Counted from the first letter of the stretch, positions 8,872-18,320 are shown. The stretch: 21,612 nucleotides of DNA from an uncultured Collinsella sp. (GCA_900751665.1 CAADSV010000210.1:1-21612), one strand, 5' to 3'. Numbers and translations are program-made. The notes: generated from the letters alone by a model not told the origin.

Positions 8872-8975
8872 GACGGGATCCCTAAGCACGCCATGCTTCT
8901 TATGTGCAGCAAAGCTAATACTGCTAAAATACAAAGCGCTCATGTAGTTTAAACGCACGACGATAAGGAGCACCA

Positions 8976-10196
8976 GTGGGTAACCACTTCCGTACCTCCG
9001 GTGCGGGCGATGATGCCCCCAAGACGCAGGCAGGCGTCCAGGGCAGTCGTTTCGCCACTCCGGATTCAGAGGGCCAGCCTGTTGCTCAGGCCCCCGCTCA
9101 GCCGGCAGATCAGGCACAGCCGGCATCCGATCCCTTTGCCTACAATCCAACCAGCGATGTCGCGCTTTCCGGCACGGCGGGTTTTGAGCCCGTTCAGGCC
9201 GTGACCGCTCGCGTGGAGCAGCCTCAGGCTGGTGCCGCCACGCCGCAGCCTACCATGGCCGGCATTCCCGACCCCTTGGCCCCTGCGACGCCGGCTCCTC
9301 AGCCTGCGCAGTCCGGTCTCTTTGCCGCTATTCCCGACCCCACGCAGCCTGCTGCCCCGGTGGTCGAGAGCGATCAGGCAGCCGAGGTCGCAAGCCTCGA
9401 TAACGCGCTCAACAACCCCGATTTTACGTCGGTGTTTGCGCCCATCGATCCGCAGGCCAGCCGCAAGAAGATGGCCAAGCAGGCCGGTGTCGAGCCCGTC
9501 ATCCTTATGGAGCATGTCACCAAGATCTATCCGGCACAGCCTAACAAGCCTGCACTCGACGACATCAACATCGAGATCTATCCGGGCGAGTTCGTCTTCC
9601 TGGTCGGTCACTCCGGCTCGGGTAAGACCACGCTGCTGTCGACGCTCAACCGCGACGTCAAGCCGACGAGCGGCCGCATCCTGGTTGCCGGTCAGGACCT
9701 CATGAAGATCAAGAACCGTAAGGTTCCGTTCCTGCGCCGCCAGATTGGCGCCGTGTTCCAGGACTTTAAGCTTCTGCCGCAAAAGACCGCCTACGAAAAC
9801 GTGGCGTTTGCCCTGCAGTGCATCGGCAAGCCCAAGGGCGTCATTCGCAGCCAGGTGCCCGAGGTGCTGCGTCTGGTCGGTCTGGCCGATCAGATGGACT
9901 CGCTGCCCGACCAGCTTTCCGGTGGCGAGCAGCAGCGCGTTGCCGTCGCCCGTGCTATGGTCAACCGTCCGCCGCTGCTGATCTGCGACGAGCCCACGGG
10001 CAACCTCGACCCGGCGATCTCGCTGGGCATCATGAAGCTGCTTGAGCGTATTAACCGCACCGGCACCACCGTGATCGTCGCCACGCACGACCGCGAGATG
10101 GTCGATAGCATGCACCGTCGCGTGATTGCCCTCGAGGGCGGCCACGTCATCCGCGACCAGGAGAGGGGAGGTTACGGCAACTATGGCACCAACTAA
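8976..10196 (+). CDS. ftsE: Cell division ATP-binding protein FtsE with long N-terminal extension
   Basis: FtsE is the cytoplasmic ATPase of the FtsEX complex, which controls peptidoglycan hydrolases at the division site. The ABC domain spans residues 172-406: Walker A GHSGSGKT (211-218), signature LSGGEQQR (314-321), Walker B LLICDEP with D338-E339, and the H-loop THDRE. It is 235 residues, the family norm. Residues 1-171 are extra: a low-complexity, Pro/Ala/Gln-rich, probably disordered segment with repeated AIPDP/GIPDP. GTG 8976 is preceded by AAGGAG at 5-base spacing and the frame is open throughout, while the internal ATG at 9472 has no good ribosome binding site, so the extension appears to be translated. 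The 3' end overlaps ftsX by 14 bases. Confidence 0.93.
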   Translation: MGNHFRTSGAGDDAPKTQAGVQGSRFATPDSEGQPVAQAPAQPADQAQPASDPFAYNPTSDVALSGTAGFEPVQAVTARVEQPQAGAATPQPTMAGIPDPLAPATPAPQPAQSGLFAAIPDPTQPAAPVVESDQAAEVASLDNALNNPDFTSVFAPIDPQASRKKMAKQAGVEPVILMEHVTKIYPAQPNKPALDDINIEIYPGEFVFLVGHSGSGKTTLLSTLNRDVKPTSGRILVAGQDLMKIKNRKVPFLRRQIGAVFQDFKLLPQKTAYENVAFALQCIGKPKGVIRSQVPEVLRLVGLADQMDSLPDQLSGGEQQRVAVARAMVNRPPLLICDEPTGNLDPAISLGIMKLLERINRTGTTVIVATHDREMVDSMHRRVIALEGGHVIRDQERGGYGNYGTN

Positions 10197-11103
10197 CGTG
10201 GGCTACTCCTTCAAAGAGGCAATCAGCCACTTCTTCCGTAACTGGACTACCTCGCTCGGCGCCGTCATCACGATCTTCCTTTCGCTGTTTATCATCGGCC
10301 TGTTCATCATGGGCTCTGCGATGCTGAACTCCGTGATCGGCACCGTCGAGGATCAGGTTGTCATCAACGCGTTCATTAGCGATGACGCCGATCAGGCCGA
10401 TGTTCAGGCTTTTGAGGCCGAGCTTAAGACATGGAATAACGTCAAGTCCGTGACCTATAAGGACAAGGACGACGCGCTGGCCGAGTATACGAGCAAGATG
10501 TCGGGCAACGCCGACGCCACCATGAGCGCGCTCGATGGCCAGAACCCGCTGCCGGCTTCCTTCGCTATTGAGATGGACGATCCGTCCAAGGTCGAGAGCA
10601 CGGCAAAGAAGCTCAAGAAGGATGCCGATTTCCAGAAGATCGCGGATGACGGCGACGTCAACGCGAGCGTGCTGTACGGCCAGGAGGAAGTGAGCCGCCT
10701 GTTCCAGGTGACCAACTACATCCGCATCGCTGCCGTGGTGCTCGTTGGCCTTCTGACCTTTATCGCATTCATCTTCATCAACAACACGATTCGCCTGTCC
10801 ATCACGGCGCGTCGTCGTGAGATTGCGATTATGCGTCTGGTCGGCGCCAGCAACGGCTTCATTCGTGGCCCGTTTATCACCGAGGGCGTGCTGCAGGCCA
10901 TTTTGGGCTCGCTGCTTTCCATCGGCGTTCTGGAGCTGCTGCGCAATCTGATGATCCCGCGTCTGCAGGAGAGCATCGGCTGGATGTCGTTTGCCCTTCC
11001 GATGCAGTACTACCTGGTGACCTATGCTGCGCTGATTCTGGTCGGCGTGATTATCGGTCTCTTTGGTTCTGCCATCGCCATGCGCCGCTACCTGCGCGTG
11101 TAG
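10183..11103 (+). CDS. ftsX: Cell division protein FtsX (permease-like subunit)
   Basis: FtsX is the membrane partner of FtsE. The 306-residue protein has the family topology: a cytoplasmic N-terminus, a first membrane segment at about 24-46 (LGAVITIFLSLFIIGLFIMG), an extracellular domain of about 130 residues that would contact a peptidoglycan hydrolase, then three membrane segments (IAAVVLVGLLTFIAFIFI; the ITEGVLQAILGSLLSIGVL region; YAALILVGVIIGLFGSAIA). ARRREIAIMRLVGASNGFIRGPF is the usual cytoplasmic coupling loop. ATG 10183 lies inside the ftsE end; GGGGAGG (10165-10171) is 11 bases away, somewhat far. A GTG at 10198 is possible but has no ribosome binding site. Translation is coupled to ftsE. 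No hydrolase gene is adjacent. Confidence 0.93.
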   Translation: MAPTNVGYSFKEAISHFFRNWTTSLGAVITIFLSLFIIGLFIMGSAMLNSVIGTVEDQVVINAFISDDADQADVQAFEAELKTWNNVKSVTYKDKDDALAEYTSKMSGNADATMSALDGQNPLPASFAIEMDDPSKVESTAKKLKKDADFQKIADDGDVNASVLYGQEEVSRLFQVTNYIRIAAVVLVGLLTFIAFIFINNTIRLSITARRREIAIMRLVGASNGFIRGPFITEGVLQAILGSLLSIGVLELLRNLMIPRLQESIGWMSFALPMQYYLVTYAALILVGVIIGLFGSAIAMRRYLRV

Positions 11104-11127
11104 GCATGCTTGGAATTCATCCCTTCC

Positions 11128-11161
11128 AACGGGTCGTCTCTTATGGGGCGGCCCGTTTTTT
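11128..11161 (+). terminator. Terminator of the ftsEX operon
   Basis: Arms 11128-11138 and 11147-11157 pair over 11 bp including two G-U pairs, followed by six Ts (11156-11161). It separates ftsX from rnr. Confidence 0.88.
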
Positions 11162-11238
11162 GATCCCTAGGGGACGGCAGGAAAGCGAATCATTTGGGTA
11201 GACTCTTTGGAGTTCGCAATCGATAGTTAGGAGGCGCC

Positions 11239-13374
11239 ATGGGGCGCAATAACAAGCATAAGCGTGGAGCTCGCAATCAGCGCGGGCCGGTGCGCAGCGA
11301 ACGCCGTCCGAGCCTGACCGGGCGCGTGCAGCTCCATGAGCATAGCGCCTACGTTGTAACCGAAAACGGCGACTACAAGGTCATGGGCCGCGGTAAGCGC
11401 GAGATCATGGATGGCGATACCGTTGCCGTGAGCATTAAGAACAGCCCGCACGGTGAGCGGCGCGCCGTGATCGAAAGCGTGGTTGAGCGTGCAGCCATAA
11501 GCGTGGTGGGCACGTACCAGACCGCCGGTCCGCTCGGTGTGATCGAGCCGCTCGATTCGCGTCTGAAGGCCGACTTCTTCATTCTGCCCGAGGATACCTC
11601 GGCGGATCGTCTGGGTGTCCACCCGGGTGATGCTGTTGTCGCGCGCATTTTGACCTACCCGACGCGCCTGGAATCGGGTACCGTGACGATCGAACGCCGC
11701 ATCGGCGGAGATGACGCGCCCGATTTGGGCATTCAATATGTGATGGCGCGTTACGGCTATACCGATAGCTATCCCGAGGCCGCGCTGGACGAGGCCGAGG
11801 GGCTTTCGCTCGATGTGTCCGCGGCGCTTAAGGACCCGCTCCGCCGCGATCTGCGCGACCGCTTTGTCATCACGATCGACCCAGTCGACGCGCGCGACTT
11901 TGACGACGCCATTTCGCTGGAGCGCACGCCCGAGGGTGGCTACAAGCTGGGTGTGCATATCGCCGACGTTTCACACTATGTGGCTTGGGACGGGCATATC
12001 GATCTTGAGGCTCGCCATCGTACGACATCGGTGTATCTGGCCGATCGTGTGCTTCCCATGCTGCCCGAACGCCTGTCCAATGACCTGTGCTCGCTTCGCC
12101 CTGACGAGGACCGTCTTGCGTTTACCGTTGACATTGAGCTCGATGCACAGGGTCGCGTGCGGCATTACGATCCGTGCCCCAGCGTGATTCGCTCGCGTGT
12201 GCGTATGGACTATGACGGCGCCGAGGCGCTGCTGGTGCGTGCCGGCGCGGTTGAGTATTCGGTGCTGGAGGGTGCAGCCGAGGATGTTGCGGCTGCCGAG
12301 ACCTCGCGCGAGGAAGCGCTTGAGCGCGGTCTTGCGTGCGAGGAGGCCGCCCGCGGCTACAACGTCGACCTCGGCGATTTCCTTGTCGCCGCTAACGAAC
12401 TCGCCGAACTCCGCCGTCGTATCCGTCGCGCCCGCGGCTCGGTCGATTTTGACACGGCCGAGATTCGTGCTCTGTTGGATGAGGACGGAGTGCCCGTGCA
12501 GATTGTGGCGCGTGAGCGTTCGTGTGCCACGTCGCTTATCGAGGAAGCTATGCTGCTCGCCAACGAGTGCGTTGCAGAGTGGCTGGCAGACCGTGATATC
12601 GAGGCCTGCTATCGCGTGCATGAGGATCCGAGCCCCGATAGCCTGCACGGTGCCGCCGTTGCGCTGGCGCAGCTAGGCATCATCGACGATCGCCGTGCTG
12701 CCGGTATTGCCCTGGGGAGCCCCGATGAGCTGCAGGCTGCAGTCGATGCTGCCGCCGGTACGGCCAACGCACCGCTCGTTAACACGCTGCTTCTGCGCAG
12801 CATGCAGCGCGCGCTGTACAAGCCGCGCAACGAGGGCCACTTTGCGCTCGCCGCGCCGTGCTACTGTCACTTTACGAGTCCCATCCGTCGCTACCCCGAT
12901 CTGGTGGTGCACCGCGTGCTCAAACTGCAGTTGGCCTATGAGCAGCTCGGCGGCAAGGACGCCTTGGTCCGTACGCCGCGGCTGATCGGCAAGGGGCGCG
13001 AGTCGCTGCCGCGCATTCTGCCGCAGATCTGCCGCGCATGTAGCGATGCCGAGCGCGCGGCAGATGCCGCCAGCCATGCGACGCAAAAGATCAAGATTGC
13101 CCAGTACTATGAGGACCGTCTGGGTGAGCGCTATGCCGGAACCGTCTCGTGGGTTAGCAGCATGGGCCTCTTTGTGCGCTTGGACCTAACACAGGTCGAG
13201 GGCCTGGTTTCAATTAAGAGCCTGGGCAACGAGTGGTTCGAGTTCGACGAGGACGCGCTTACGCTGACGGGCGCCGACACGGGGACTCGCTATGAACTGG
13301 GCCAGCGCGTGATTATCGAGGTCTCGCGCGTCAATACCACGCGTGGGCACTTGGACTTTAAGCTTATCCATTAG
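11239..13374 (+). CDS. rnr: Ribonuclease R, 3'-5' exoribonuclease
   Basis: RNase R degrades structured RNA from the 3' end and takes part in rRNA and tmRNA quality control. The 711-residue protein has cold-shock-like OB domains in the first 160 residues, the RNB catalytic domain, and a C-terminal S1 domain from about 628. The metal-binding Asp cluster is D214, D220, D222 and D223 (IDPVDARDFDDA), matching D272, D278, D280 and D281 of the E. coli enzyme by spacing. RVLPMLPERLSNDLCSLRP and HFTSPIRRYPDLVVHR are classic RNB motifs. It is shorter than E. coli RNase R (813) because the N-terminal helix-turn-helix and the basic C-terminal tail are absent. ATG follows AGGAGG with 4-base spacing. In many Gram-positives smpB follows rnr; here a recombinase does. 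Confidence 0.95.
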   Translation: MGRNNKHKRGARNQRGPVRSERRPSLTGRVQLHEHSAYVVTENGDYKVMGRGKREIMDGDTVAVSIKNSPHGERRAVIESVVERAAISVVGTYQTAGPLGVIEPLDSRLKADFFILPEDTSADRLGVHPGDAVVARILTYPTRLESGTVTIERRIGGDDAPDLGIQYVMARYGYTDSYPEAALDEAEGLSLDVSAALKDPLRRDLRDRFVITIDPVDARDFDDAISLERTPEGGYKLGVHIADVSHYVAWDGHIDLEARHRTTSVYLADRVLPMLPERLSNDLCSLRPDEDRLAFTVDIELDAQGRVRHYDPCPSVIRSRVRMDYDGAEALLVRAGAVEYSVLEGAAEDVAAAETSREEALERGLACEEAARGYNVDLGDFLVAANELAELRRRIRRARGSVDFDTAEIRALLDEDGVPVQIVARERSCATSLIEEAMLLANECVAEWLADRDIEACYRVHEDPSPDSLHGAAVALAQLGIIDDRRAAGIALGSPDELQAAVDAAAGTANAPLVNTLLLRSMQRALYKPRNEGHFALAAPCYCHFTSPIRRYPDLVVHRVLKLQLAYEQLGGKDALVRTPRLIGKGRESLPRILPQICRACSDAERAADAASHATQKIKIAQYYEDRLGERYAGTVSWVSSMGLFVRLDLTQVEGLVSIKSLGNEWFEFDEDALTLTGADTGTRYELGQRVIIEVSRVNTTRGHLDFKLIH

Positions 13375-13399
13375 CCAAATCCCGACTCATGGTGGGGGA

Positions 13400-13434
13400 G
13401 CGGAGGGCGGCCTTTCGGGACCGCCCTTCGCATT
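13400..13434 (+). terminator. Terminator-like hairpin after rnr
   Basis: GCGGAGGGCGG (13400-13410) pairs with CCGCCCTTCGC (13421-13431), one G-U. Only a short ATTT tail follows, so termination may be weak. Confidence 0.6.
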
Positions 13435-13493
13435 TGAATCATGGCTACCTTGCCGTCTGCTCGGCCGCCCGCTTACCTGCTATTTGAGAGGTA

Positions 13494-13531
13494 AAACCTA
13501 CCAAAATAAACCTGTCCCTTTTGGCAGGTTT
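13494..13531. repeat. Intergenic inverted-repeat element (copy D)
   Basis: Arms 13494-13506 and 13519-13531 pair over 13 positions with one mismatch; the loop contains AAACCTGTCCC. The sequence is nearly the same as copy B at 1289-1323. A smaller pair TTACCT/AGGTAA (13473-13478, 13489-13494) sits just upstream. It ends 19 bases before the recombinase start. Confidence 0.75.
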
Positions 13532-13550
13532 ACAAGAAAGCGGGGATGAG

Positions 13551-14156
13551 ATGGCGACGGTGTACGGTTATGCGCGGGTGAGTTCGCGCGATCAGAATCT
13601 GAATCGGCAGCTGGATGCGCTGGGCGCCTATGGCGTGGGCTCAGCGAATATTTATGCCGACCATGCGAGCGGCAAGGACTTCGATCGACCGCATTATCGC
13701 GAGCTGCTGCACGTCCTGGGAGACGGGGACGTGCTGGTGGTGCTTTCTATCGACCGACTTGGCCGTAATTACTCCGAGATTCTTGAGGAATGGCGACGCA
13801 TTACCAAGGAGCTTGGGGTTGCCATTGTGGTGTTGGACATGCCATTGCTTGACACGCGCGCTAGGGCCAGCGGCGCGCCGGATGTGACCAACGTCCTGAT
13901 TGCCGATATTGTGCTGCAACTGCTGAGCTACGTGGCGCAGGTGGAGCGCGAGAATATCCATCGGCGCCAAGCGGAGGGAATTGCAGCGGCGCGGGCGCGA
14001 GGGGTCCGTTTCGGTCGACCTCGCAAGCCGTGCCCTCCTCAGTTTGAGCTGGTGCGCGATAGCTATGAGGCAGGCGATATTACCCGCAGCCAGGCAGCAA
14101 AGTGCCTGGGCGTGTGCGTGGGGACGTTCGATCGCTGGATGCGCGAGGCGGGGTAG
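13551..14156 (+). CDS. Small serine recombinase (resolvase/invertase family)
   Basis: The 201-residue protein is the size of Tn3-type resolvases and Hin-type invertases, which cut and rejoin DNA through a phosphoserine link. The catalytic core is intact: YARVSSRDQNL with R9 and nucleophile S11, SIDRLGRN with R69 and R72, and the long dimerisation helix (AQVERENIHRRQAEGIAAARARG). The C-terminal helix-turn-helix is ITRSQAAKCLGVCVGTFDRWM (from 177). ATG 13551 follows GGGGATGAG, a modest ribosome binding site; an upstream TTG at 13521 lies inside the hairpin element. No transposase, cognate res array or invertible segment is clear nearby. It could be a remnant of a mobile element or a domesticated recombinase. 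Confidence 0.88.
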   Translation: MATVYGYARVSSRDQNLNRQLDALGAYGVGSANIYADHASGKDFDRPHYRELLHVLGDGDVLVVLSIDRLGRNYSEILEEWRRITKELGVAIVVLDMPLLDTRARASGAPDVTNVLIADIVLQLLSYVAQVERENIHRRQAEGIAAARARGVRFGRPRKPCPPQFELVRDSYEAGDITRSQAAKCLGVCVGTFDRWMREAG

Positions 14157-14260
14157 GGGTTTGCGTCGCTTTGTCGCTTCCTGTTGCGATTCAAATTTTG
14201 ATACGGTGACGATGCCATTTGGGGCTACACTCGCTGATATTCAAAAAAGGAGGTTGGCCC

Positions 14261-14842
14261 TTGGCTCGCGTAAAACAAATAATCGGATTGACCGCGATCG
14301 TTCTGTTCGCTGCAACGCTGGCGGGCATCTGGGTGCTGACGGAGCAAAATGCGGTGGAGACGTCGTTGCTGAGCGAGTCCACCGCGCGTGTGGTGGAGGG
14401 CCAGGCTACGGGCGTTCAGGCTGTCGATGCCACGGGTGAAGCCCAGACGGAGTACGGAATGACCGGGGGCGCCGATTCGACTGCCTCGAATGTCCGGTCT
14501 GGCCGACTTGCTTCCATTCGCATGTGGGTGGGCACAAACGTCCGTCGCGTTGCCCATACCGTAGAGTTTTTCTTCGTCGGATTGTTCGCCTCCGTGGTCG
14601 TGGTTTGCTTTTCCAGGCGTCCGTGGAGCGTATGCTCCCGTTGCGTGCCCGTATTGCTCTTTTGCGCCGCCTGCTCCGTTGGCGATCAGGTGCATAAGAT
14701 CTTTGTTCCCGGAAGGCATTTCGACGTTATCGATTTAGGATTCGACGCTGCGGGCTATGTCACCGCCATGCTGTCGGTATTGCTGGCGGCGGCGTTGGTG
14801 CGCCATGCGACTCGGCCGATCGGTGCCCATGCGAGGCGCTAG
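14261..14842 (+). CDS. VanZ-like family membrane protein
   Basis: The start TTG at 14261 is chosen because a strong AAGGAGG (14247-14253) lies 7 bases upstream; a TTG at 14219 has no such site. The 193-residue protein has an N-terminal membrane segment (about 7-26), a hydrophilic stretch of about 70 residues, then three hydrophobic segments. The VanZ signature is visible: H99 with VEFFFVGLFA, then GDQVHKIFVPGRHFDVIDLGFDAAGY at 141-165, matching the family pattern DE-x-HQ-x-FVPGR-x-x-x-x-D. The usual DE and HQ read DQ and HK here. VanZ gives low-level teicoplanin resistance in enterococci, but the function of most VanZ-like proteins is unknown; no resistance role can be inferred from context. 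Confidence 0.8.
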   Translation: MARVKQIIGLTAIVLFAATLAGIWVLTEQNAVETSLLSESTARVVEGQATGVQAVDATGEAQTEYGMTGGADSTASNVRSGRLASIRMWVGTNVRRVAHTVEFFFVGLFASVVVVCFSRRPWSVCSRCVPVLLFCAACSVGDQVHKIFVPGRHFDVIDLGFDAAGYVTAMLSVLLAAALVRHATRPIGAHARR

Positions 14843-14923
14843 CCGGTAACAAACCCGTTTCTGATAATGCGACTTCGTTGAATTATTTTGTGTCGCGCGT
14901 ATTTCCGAGCGGTCGGATTTGAG

Positions 14924-14950
14924 GGGCGAGCGGTAGAACGCTCGCCCTTT
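14924..14950 (+). terminator. Terminator-like hairpin after the VanZ-like gene
   Basis: GGGCGAGCG (14924-14932) and CGCTCGCCC (14939-14947) form a perfect 9-bp stem around GTAGAA, followed by only TTT. Confidence 0.65.
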
Positions 14951-14972
14951 GTGCGCCACGATGCGGCACAAT

Positions 14973-15001
14973 GTACCGCAAAAGCTGTTTGTATCCGGTA
15001 C
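14973..15001. promoter_or_regulatory. Possible operator upstream of murR
   Basis: GTACCG (14973-14978) and CGGTAC (14996-15001) form an inverted repeat with a 17-base spacer; TGCGG/CCGCA (14962-14966, 14976-14980) overlaps it. RpiR-type regulators commonly bind such repeats near their own promoter. I did not find a convincing promoter to anchor it. Confidence 0.3.
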
Positions 15002-15046
15002 GAATCGTTCGTTGGTCTTTAATTCTTCTCAACGGAGGTGTTTGAG

Positions 15047-15898
15047 ATGGCAAACGGATTGCTTTTGCGGCTTCGCGAGCGTGAGCTCAGCGCGAGCCCG
15101 GCGGAACGCAATGTCATCGCATATGTAAGCGCTCATCCGCACGAGGTGGTCGGGCTGTCCGTCCGCGGTCTTGCCGATGCCACGTTCTCCTCGCCCTCGA
15201 GCATTTTGCGCTTTTGCAAGCGTTTGGGTTTTGCGGGCTACAAGGAGTTCCAGCGCGAACTGATTGCCGAGCTGGCGCTCTTAGGTGACAAGAAAGACGT
15301 AGCCCTCGAGGACATCTCCATGGACGACAGCGTCGAACGTATCGTGGGGAAGGTGATGAAAAGCAACGTGCGTACGATCGAGGCGACGGCGCGAACGCTC
15401 GATTACACCGTCTTGGAGCGATGCGCGGCCCGTCTTAAGCGGGCACGCGCGGTCAATCTGTTCGGTATTGGTGCCTCCCGTTTGGTCGCGCACGATCTGG
15501 CGCAAAAGCTCATGCGTGTCGACAAAGAGTGCCATCTGTACGACGACTGGCATGATCAGCTCTTATGTGCCAAGAACATGCATGAGGGCGATATGGCAAT
15601 CGCCTTTAGCTACTCGGGCTTGACGCAAGAGGTGCTGGACTGCACCGCCGAGGCTCAACGCCACAACTGTCCCGTCGTGGCCGTTACCAAAGTAGATGGA
15701 TCATCCAAGCTTGCCACCATGGCCGATGCCGTGCTCGGCGTCGCCGCGAGTGAACCCTTGGTCCGCAGCGGTGCCATGGCTTCGCGTATGGCTCAGCTTA
15801 TGGTTGTCGATGCCCTGTACGCTGCTTACGTTGCCAGCGACTACGAACGGGCGACGCATGTCATTAAGCAAAACTACATCGAGAAACAGGAAAGATGA
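15047..15898 (+). CDS. murR: MurR/RpiR family transcriptional regulator
   Basis: This 283-residue protein has an N-terminal helix-turn-helix of the RpiR type (about 15-75, with SPSSILRFCKRLGFAGYKEFQ as recognition region) and a C-terminal SIS sugar-phosphate-binding domain (about 130-245, with LFGIGASRLVAHDLAQKLMR and AFSYSGLTQEV). Such regulators sense a sugar phosphate; next to murQ the expected effector is MurNAc-6-phosphate, as for E. coli MurR. ATG 15047 is preceded by CGGAGG with 8-base spacing; a GTG at 15038 overlaps that site. The gene is first in the cluster and stops 10 bases before murQ, so it is probably autoregulated with it. It uses TGA, one of only two TGA stops in the window. 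Confidence 0.9.
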   Translation: MANGLLLRLRERELSASPAERNVIAYVSAHPHEVVGLSVRGLADATFSSPSSILRFCKRLGFAGYKEFQRELIAELALLGDKKDVALEDISMDDSVERIVGKVMKSNVRTIEATARTLDYTVLERCAARLKRARAVNLFGIGASRLVAHDLAQKLMRVDKECHLYDDWHDQLLCAKNMHEGDMAIAFSYSGLTQEVLDCTAEAQRHNCPVVAVTKVDGSSKLATMADAVLGVAASEPLVRSGAMASRMAQLMVVDALYAAYVASDYERATHVIKQNYIEKQER

Positions 15899-15908
15899 GG
15901 TGAATGAA

Positions 15909-16832
<924 letters not shown>

Positions 16833-16889
16833 GTGCGCGGCGCGAGCTGATATGACATCCAGACGAGATACCCAATACAAGGAGGAGTT

Positions 16890-18320
16890 ATGACGAACAA
16901 AGAGCTGGCTCAAAAGCTGCTGGACCTTTTGGGCGGTAAAGACAACGTGCTAGCAAACGCGGCGTGCATGACGCGCCTGCGCGTGACTGTCAAAGACGCG
17001 GGCAACGTCGACACGGAGGGCATTAAGGCACTCGACGGCGTGATGGGCCTGGTCGAGGACGACACGATGCAGATCGTGCTGGGTCCGGGCAAGGTGAATA
17101 AGGTGCTCGAGGAGTTCTCCAAGCTCACCGGCCTTGCGAAAGGCGTTGCCGACGAGAGCGTGGTTGACGCTGCGGCCACAAACAAGGCCGCGCAGAAGGC
17201 CAAGTACGAGTCTAAGCCGGTTCAGGCCTTCCTCAAGAAGATTTCCAATGTCTTCGTCGCCCTGCTTCCCGGCATCATTGCGGCTGGCCTCATCAACGGT
17301 ATCTGCAACGTCATTAACGTCTCGACTGCAGGAGCGCTTGCAGGAGAGTGGTGGTACCAGGGCATTCGTTCCATGGGCTGGGCCCTGTTTGCCTATCTGC
17401 CCATCTTGGTGGGCTATAACGCGGCACGTGAGTTTGGTGGCTCCGCTGCGCTGGGCGGCATCGCCGGCATGATGTGTATCGCCAACAGCGCCATGCCCCT
17501 GCTTGCGCCTGGCGCGGCTGATCCTGCCACTGCCATTCTGCTGCCGCTTACCAGTGCGCAGTACAACCCCGCAGCGGGCGGCATGATCGCGGCTCTCATC
17601 GCTGGCGCATTTTTTGCCTGGATGGAGCGACAGATTCGCAAGGTTATGCCCAACGCACTCGACACGTTCTTGTCCCCGCTGCTGGTGCTCATCATCGGCG
17701 CCTTTGCTCTGATGCTCGTCATCCAGCCGGTTGGCGCATGGCTGACGACTGCCATCTTTAGCGTTTTGACCTTTATCTTCGAGAAGCTGGGCGTCCTGGG
17801 CGGCTATATCCTGTCGGCAGGCTTCTTGCCGCTGGTTTCCGTCGGCCTGCATCAGGCGCTCACGCCGATCCACGCTATGCTCAACGATCCCGACGGCGCT
17901 ACCAAGGGTATCAATTACCTGCTTCCCATCCTTATGATGGCTGGCGGCGGGCAGGTCGGTGCCGGTTTGGCGCTGTACTTTAAGACCAAGAACGCCAAGC
18001 TCAAGAAGTACGTCGCAGAGTCCATTCCCGTTGGAATCCTGGGTGTGGGCGAGCCTCTGATGTATGCTGTTACGCTGCCGCTCGTTCGTCCGTTTGTGAC
18101 GGCCTGCCTGGGTGCCGGATTTGGCGGCGCGCTCGCGGCGCTGCTTCACATCGGCACGGTTTCTCAGGGCGTTTCCGGTCTGTTTGGCCTGCTGATCGTC
18201 GTTCCTGGCCAGCAGCTCGGCTACGTTGCCGCTATGCTGCTTGCCTATGCCGCCGGCTTTGTCCTGACGTGGTTCTTTGGCGTCGACGAGCAGAAGATCA
18301 ACGAGTTCTTTGGCGAGTAG
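16890..18320 (+). CDS. murP: PTS transporter subunit EIIBC, probably for MurNAc or MurNAc-GlcNAc
   Basis: This is a phosphotransferase-system permease that imports and phosphorylates an amino sugar. Residues 1-80 form the EIIB domain with phospho-cysteine C26 (NAACMTRLRVTVKD). A linker leads to an EIIC membrane domain from about 115 to 470 with many hydrophobic helices and the SVGLHQALTPIH and GILGVGEPLMYAVTLPL motifs of the glucose superfamily. At 476 residues it is close to E. coli MurP, and like it lacks EIIA, so EIIA must come from another gene. AAGGAGG precedes the ATG, 57 bases after murQ. Substrate is inferred from the operon; the presence of mupG points to the disaccharide, as in Staphylococcus aureus. 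A strong terminator follows. Confidence 0.9.
   Translation: MTNKELAQKLLDLLGGKDNVLANAACMTRLRVTVKDAGNVDTEGIKALDGVMGLVEDDTMQIVLGPGKVNKVLEEFSKLTGLAKGVADESVVDAAATNKAAQKAKYESKPVQAFLKKISNVFVALLPGIIAAGLINGICNVINVSTAGALAGEWWYQGIRSMGWALFAYLPILVGYNAAREFGGSAALGGIAGMMCIANSAMPLLAPGAADPATAILLPLTSAQYNPAAGGMIAALIAGAFFAWMERQIRKVMPNALDTFLSPLLVLIIGAFALMLVIQPVGAWLTTAIFSVLTFIFEKLGVLGGYILSAGFLPLVSVGLHQALTPIHAMLNDPDGATKGINYLLPILMMAGGGQVGAGLALYFKTKNAKLKKYVAESIPVGILGVGEPLMYAVTLPLVRPFVTACLGAGFGGALAALLHIGTVSQGVSGLFGLLIVVPGQQLGYVAAMLLAYAAGFVLTWFFGVDEQKINEFFGE

Larger units (their letters stand above)
8451..8975. other. 525-base intergenic region between transketolase and ftsE
   Basis: It contains the transketolase terminator (8521-8552), a 64-base inverted repeat (8555-8618), a GCATATA/TATATGC pair (8661-8667 and 8702-8708), a 123-base palindrome (8749-8871) and a possible ftsE -10 box TAAAAT (8925-8930) with no good -35. 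No protein gene is supported: the minus-strand frame at 8737-9150 reads through the palindrome and into ftsE and has no credible composition or start signal. Confidence 0.7.

Noticed and set aside
8737..9150. Minus-strand frame of 137 codons
   Set aside because: It reads through the 123-bp palindrome and the 5' end of ftsE; composition is not protein-like.
9066..10145. Minus-strand frame of 359 codons opposite ftsE
   Set aside because: Shadow of a strongly coding plus-strand gene; no start signal or domain.
13374..13550. smpB or tmRNA downstream of rnr
   Set aside because: No matching open frame, and no tmRNA-like acceptor arm or tag sequence was found between rnr and the recombinase.
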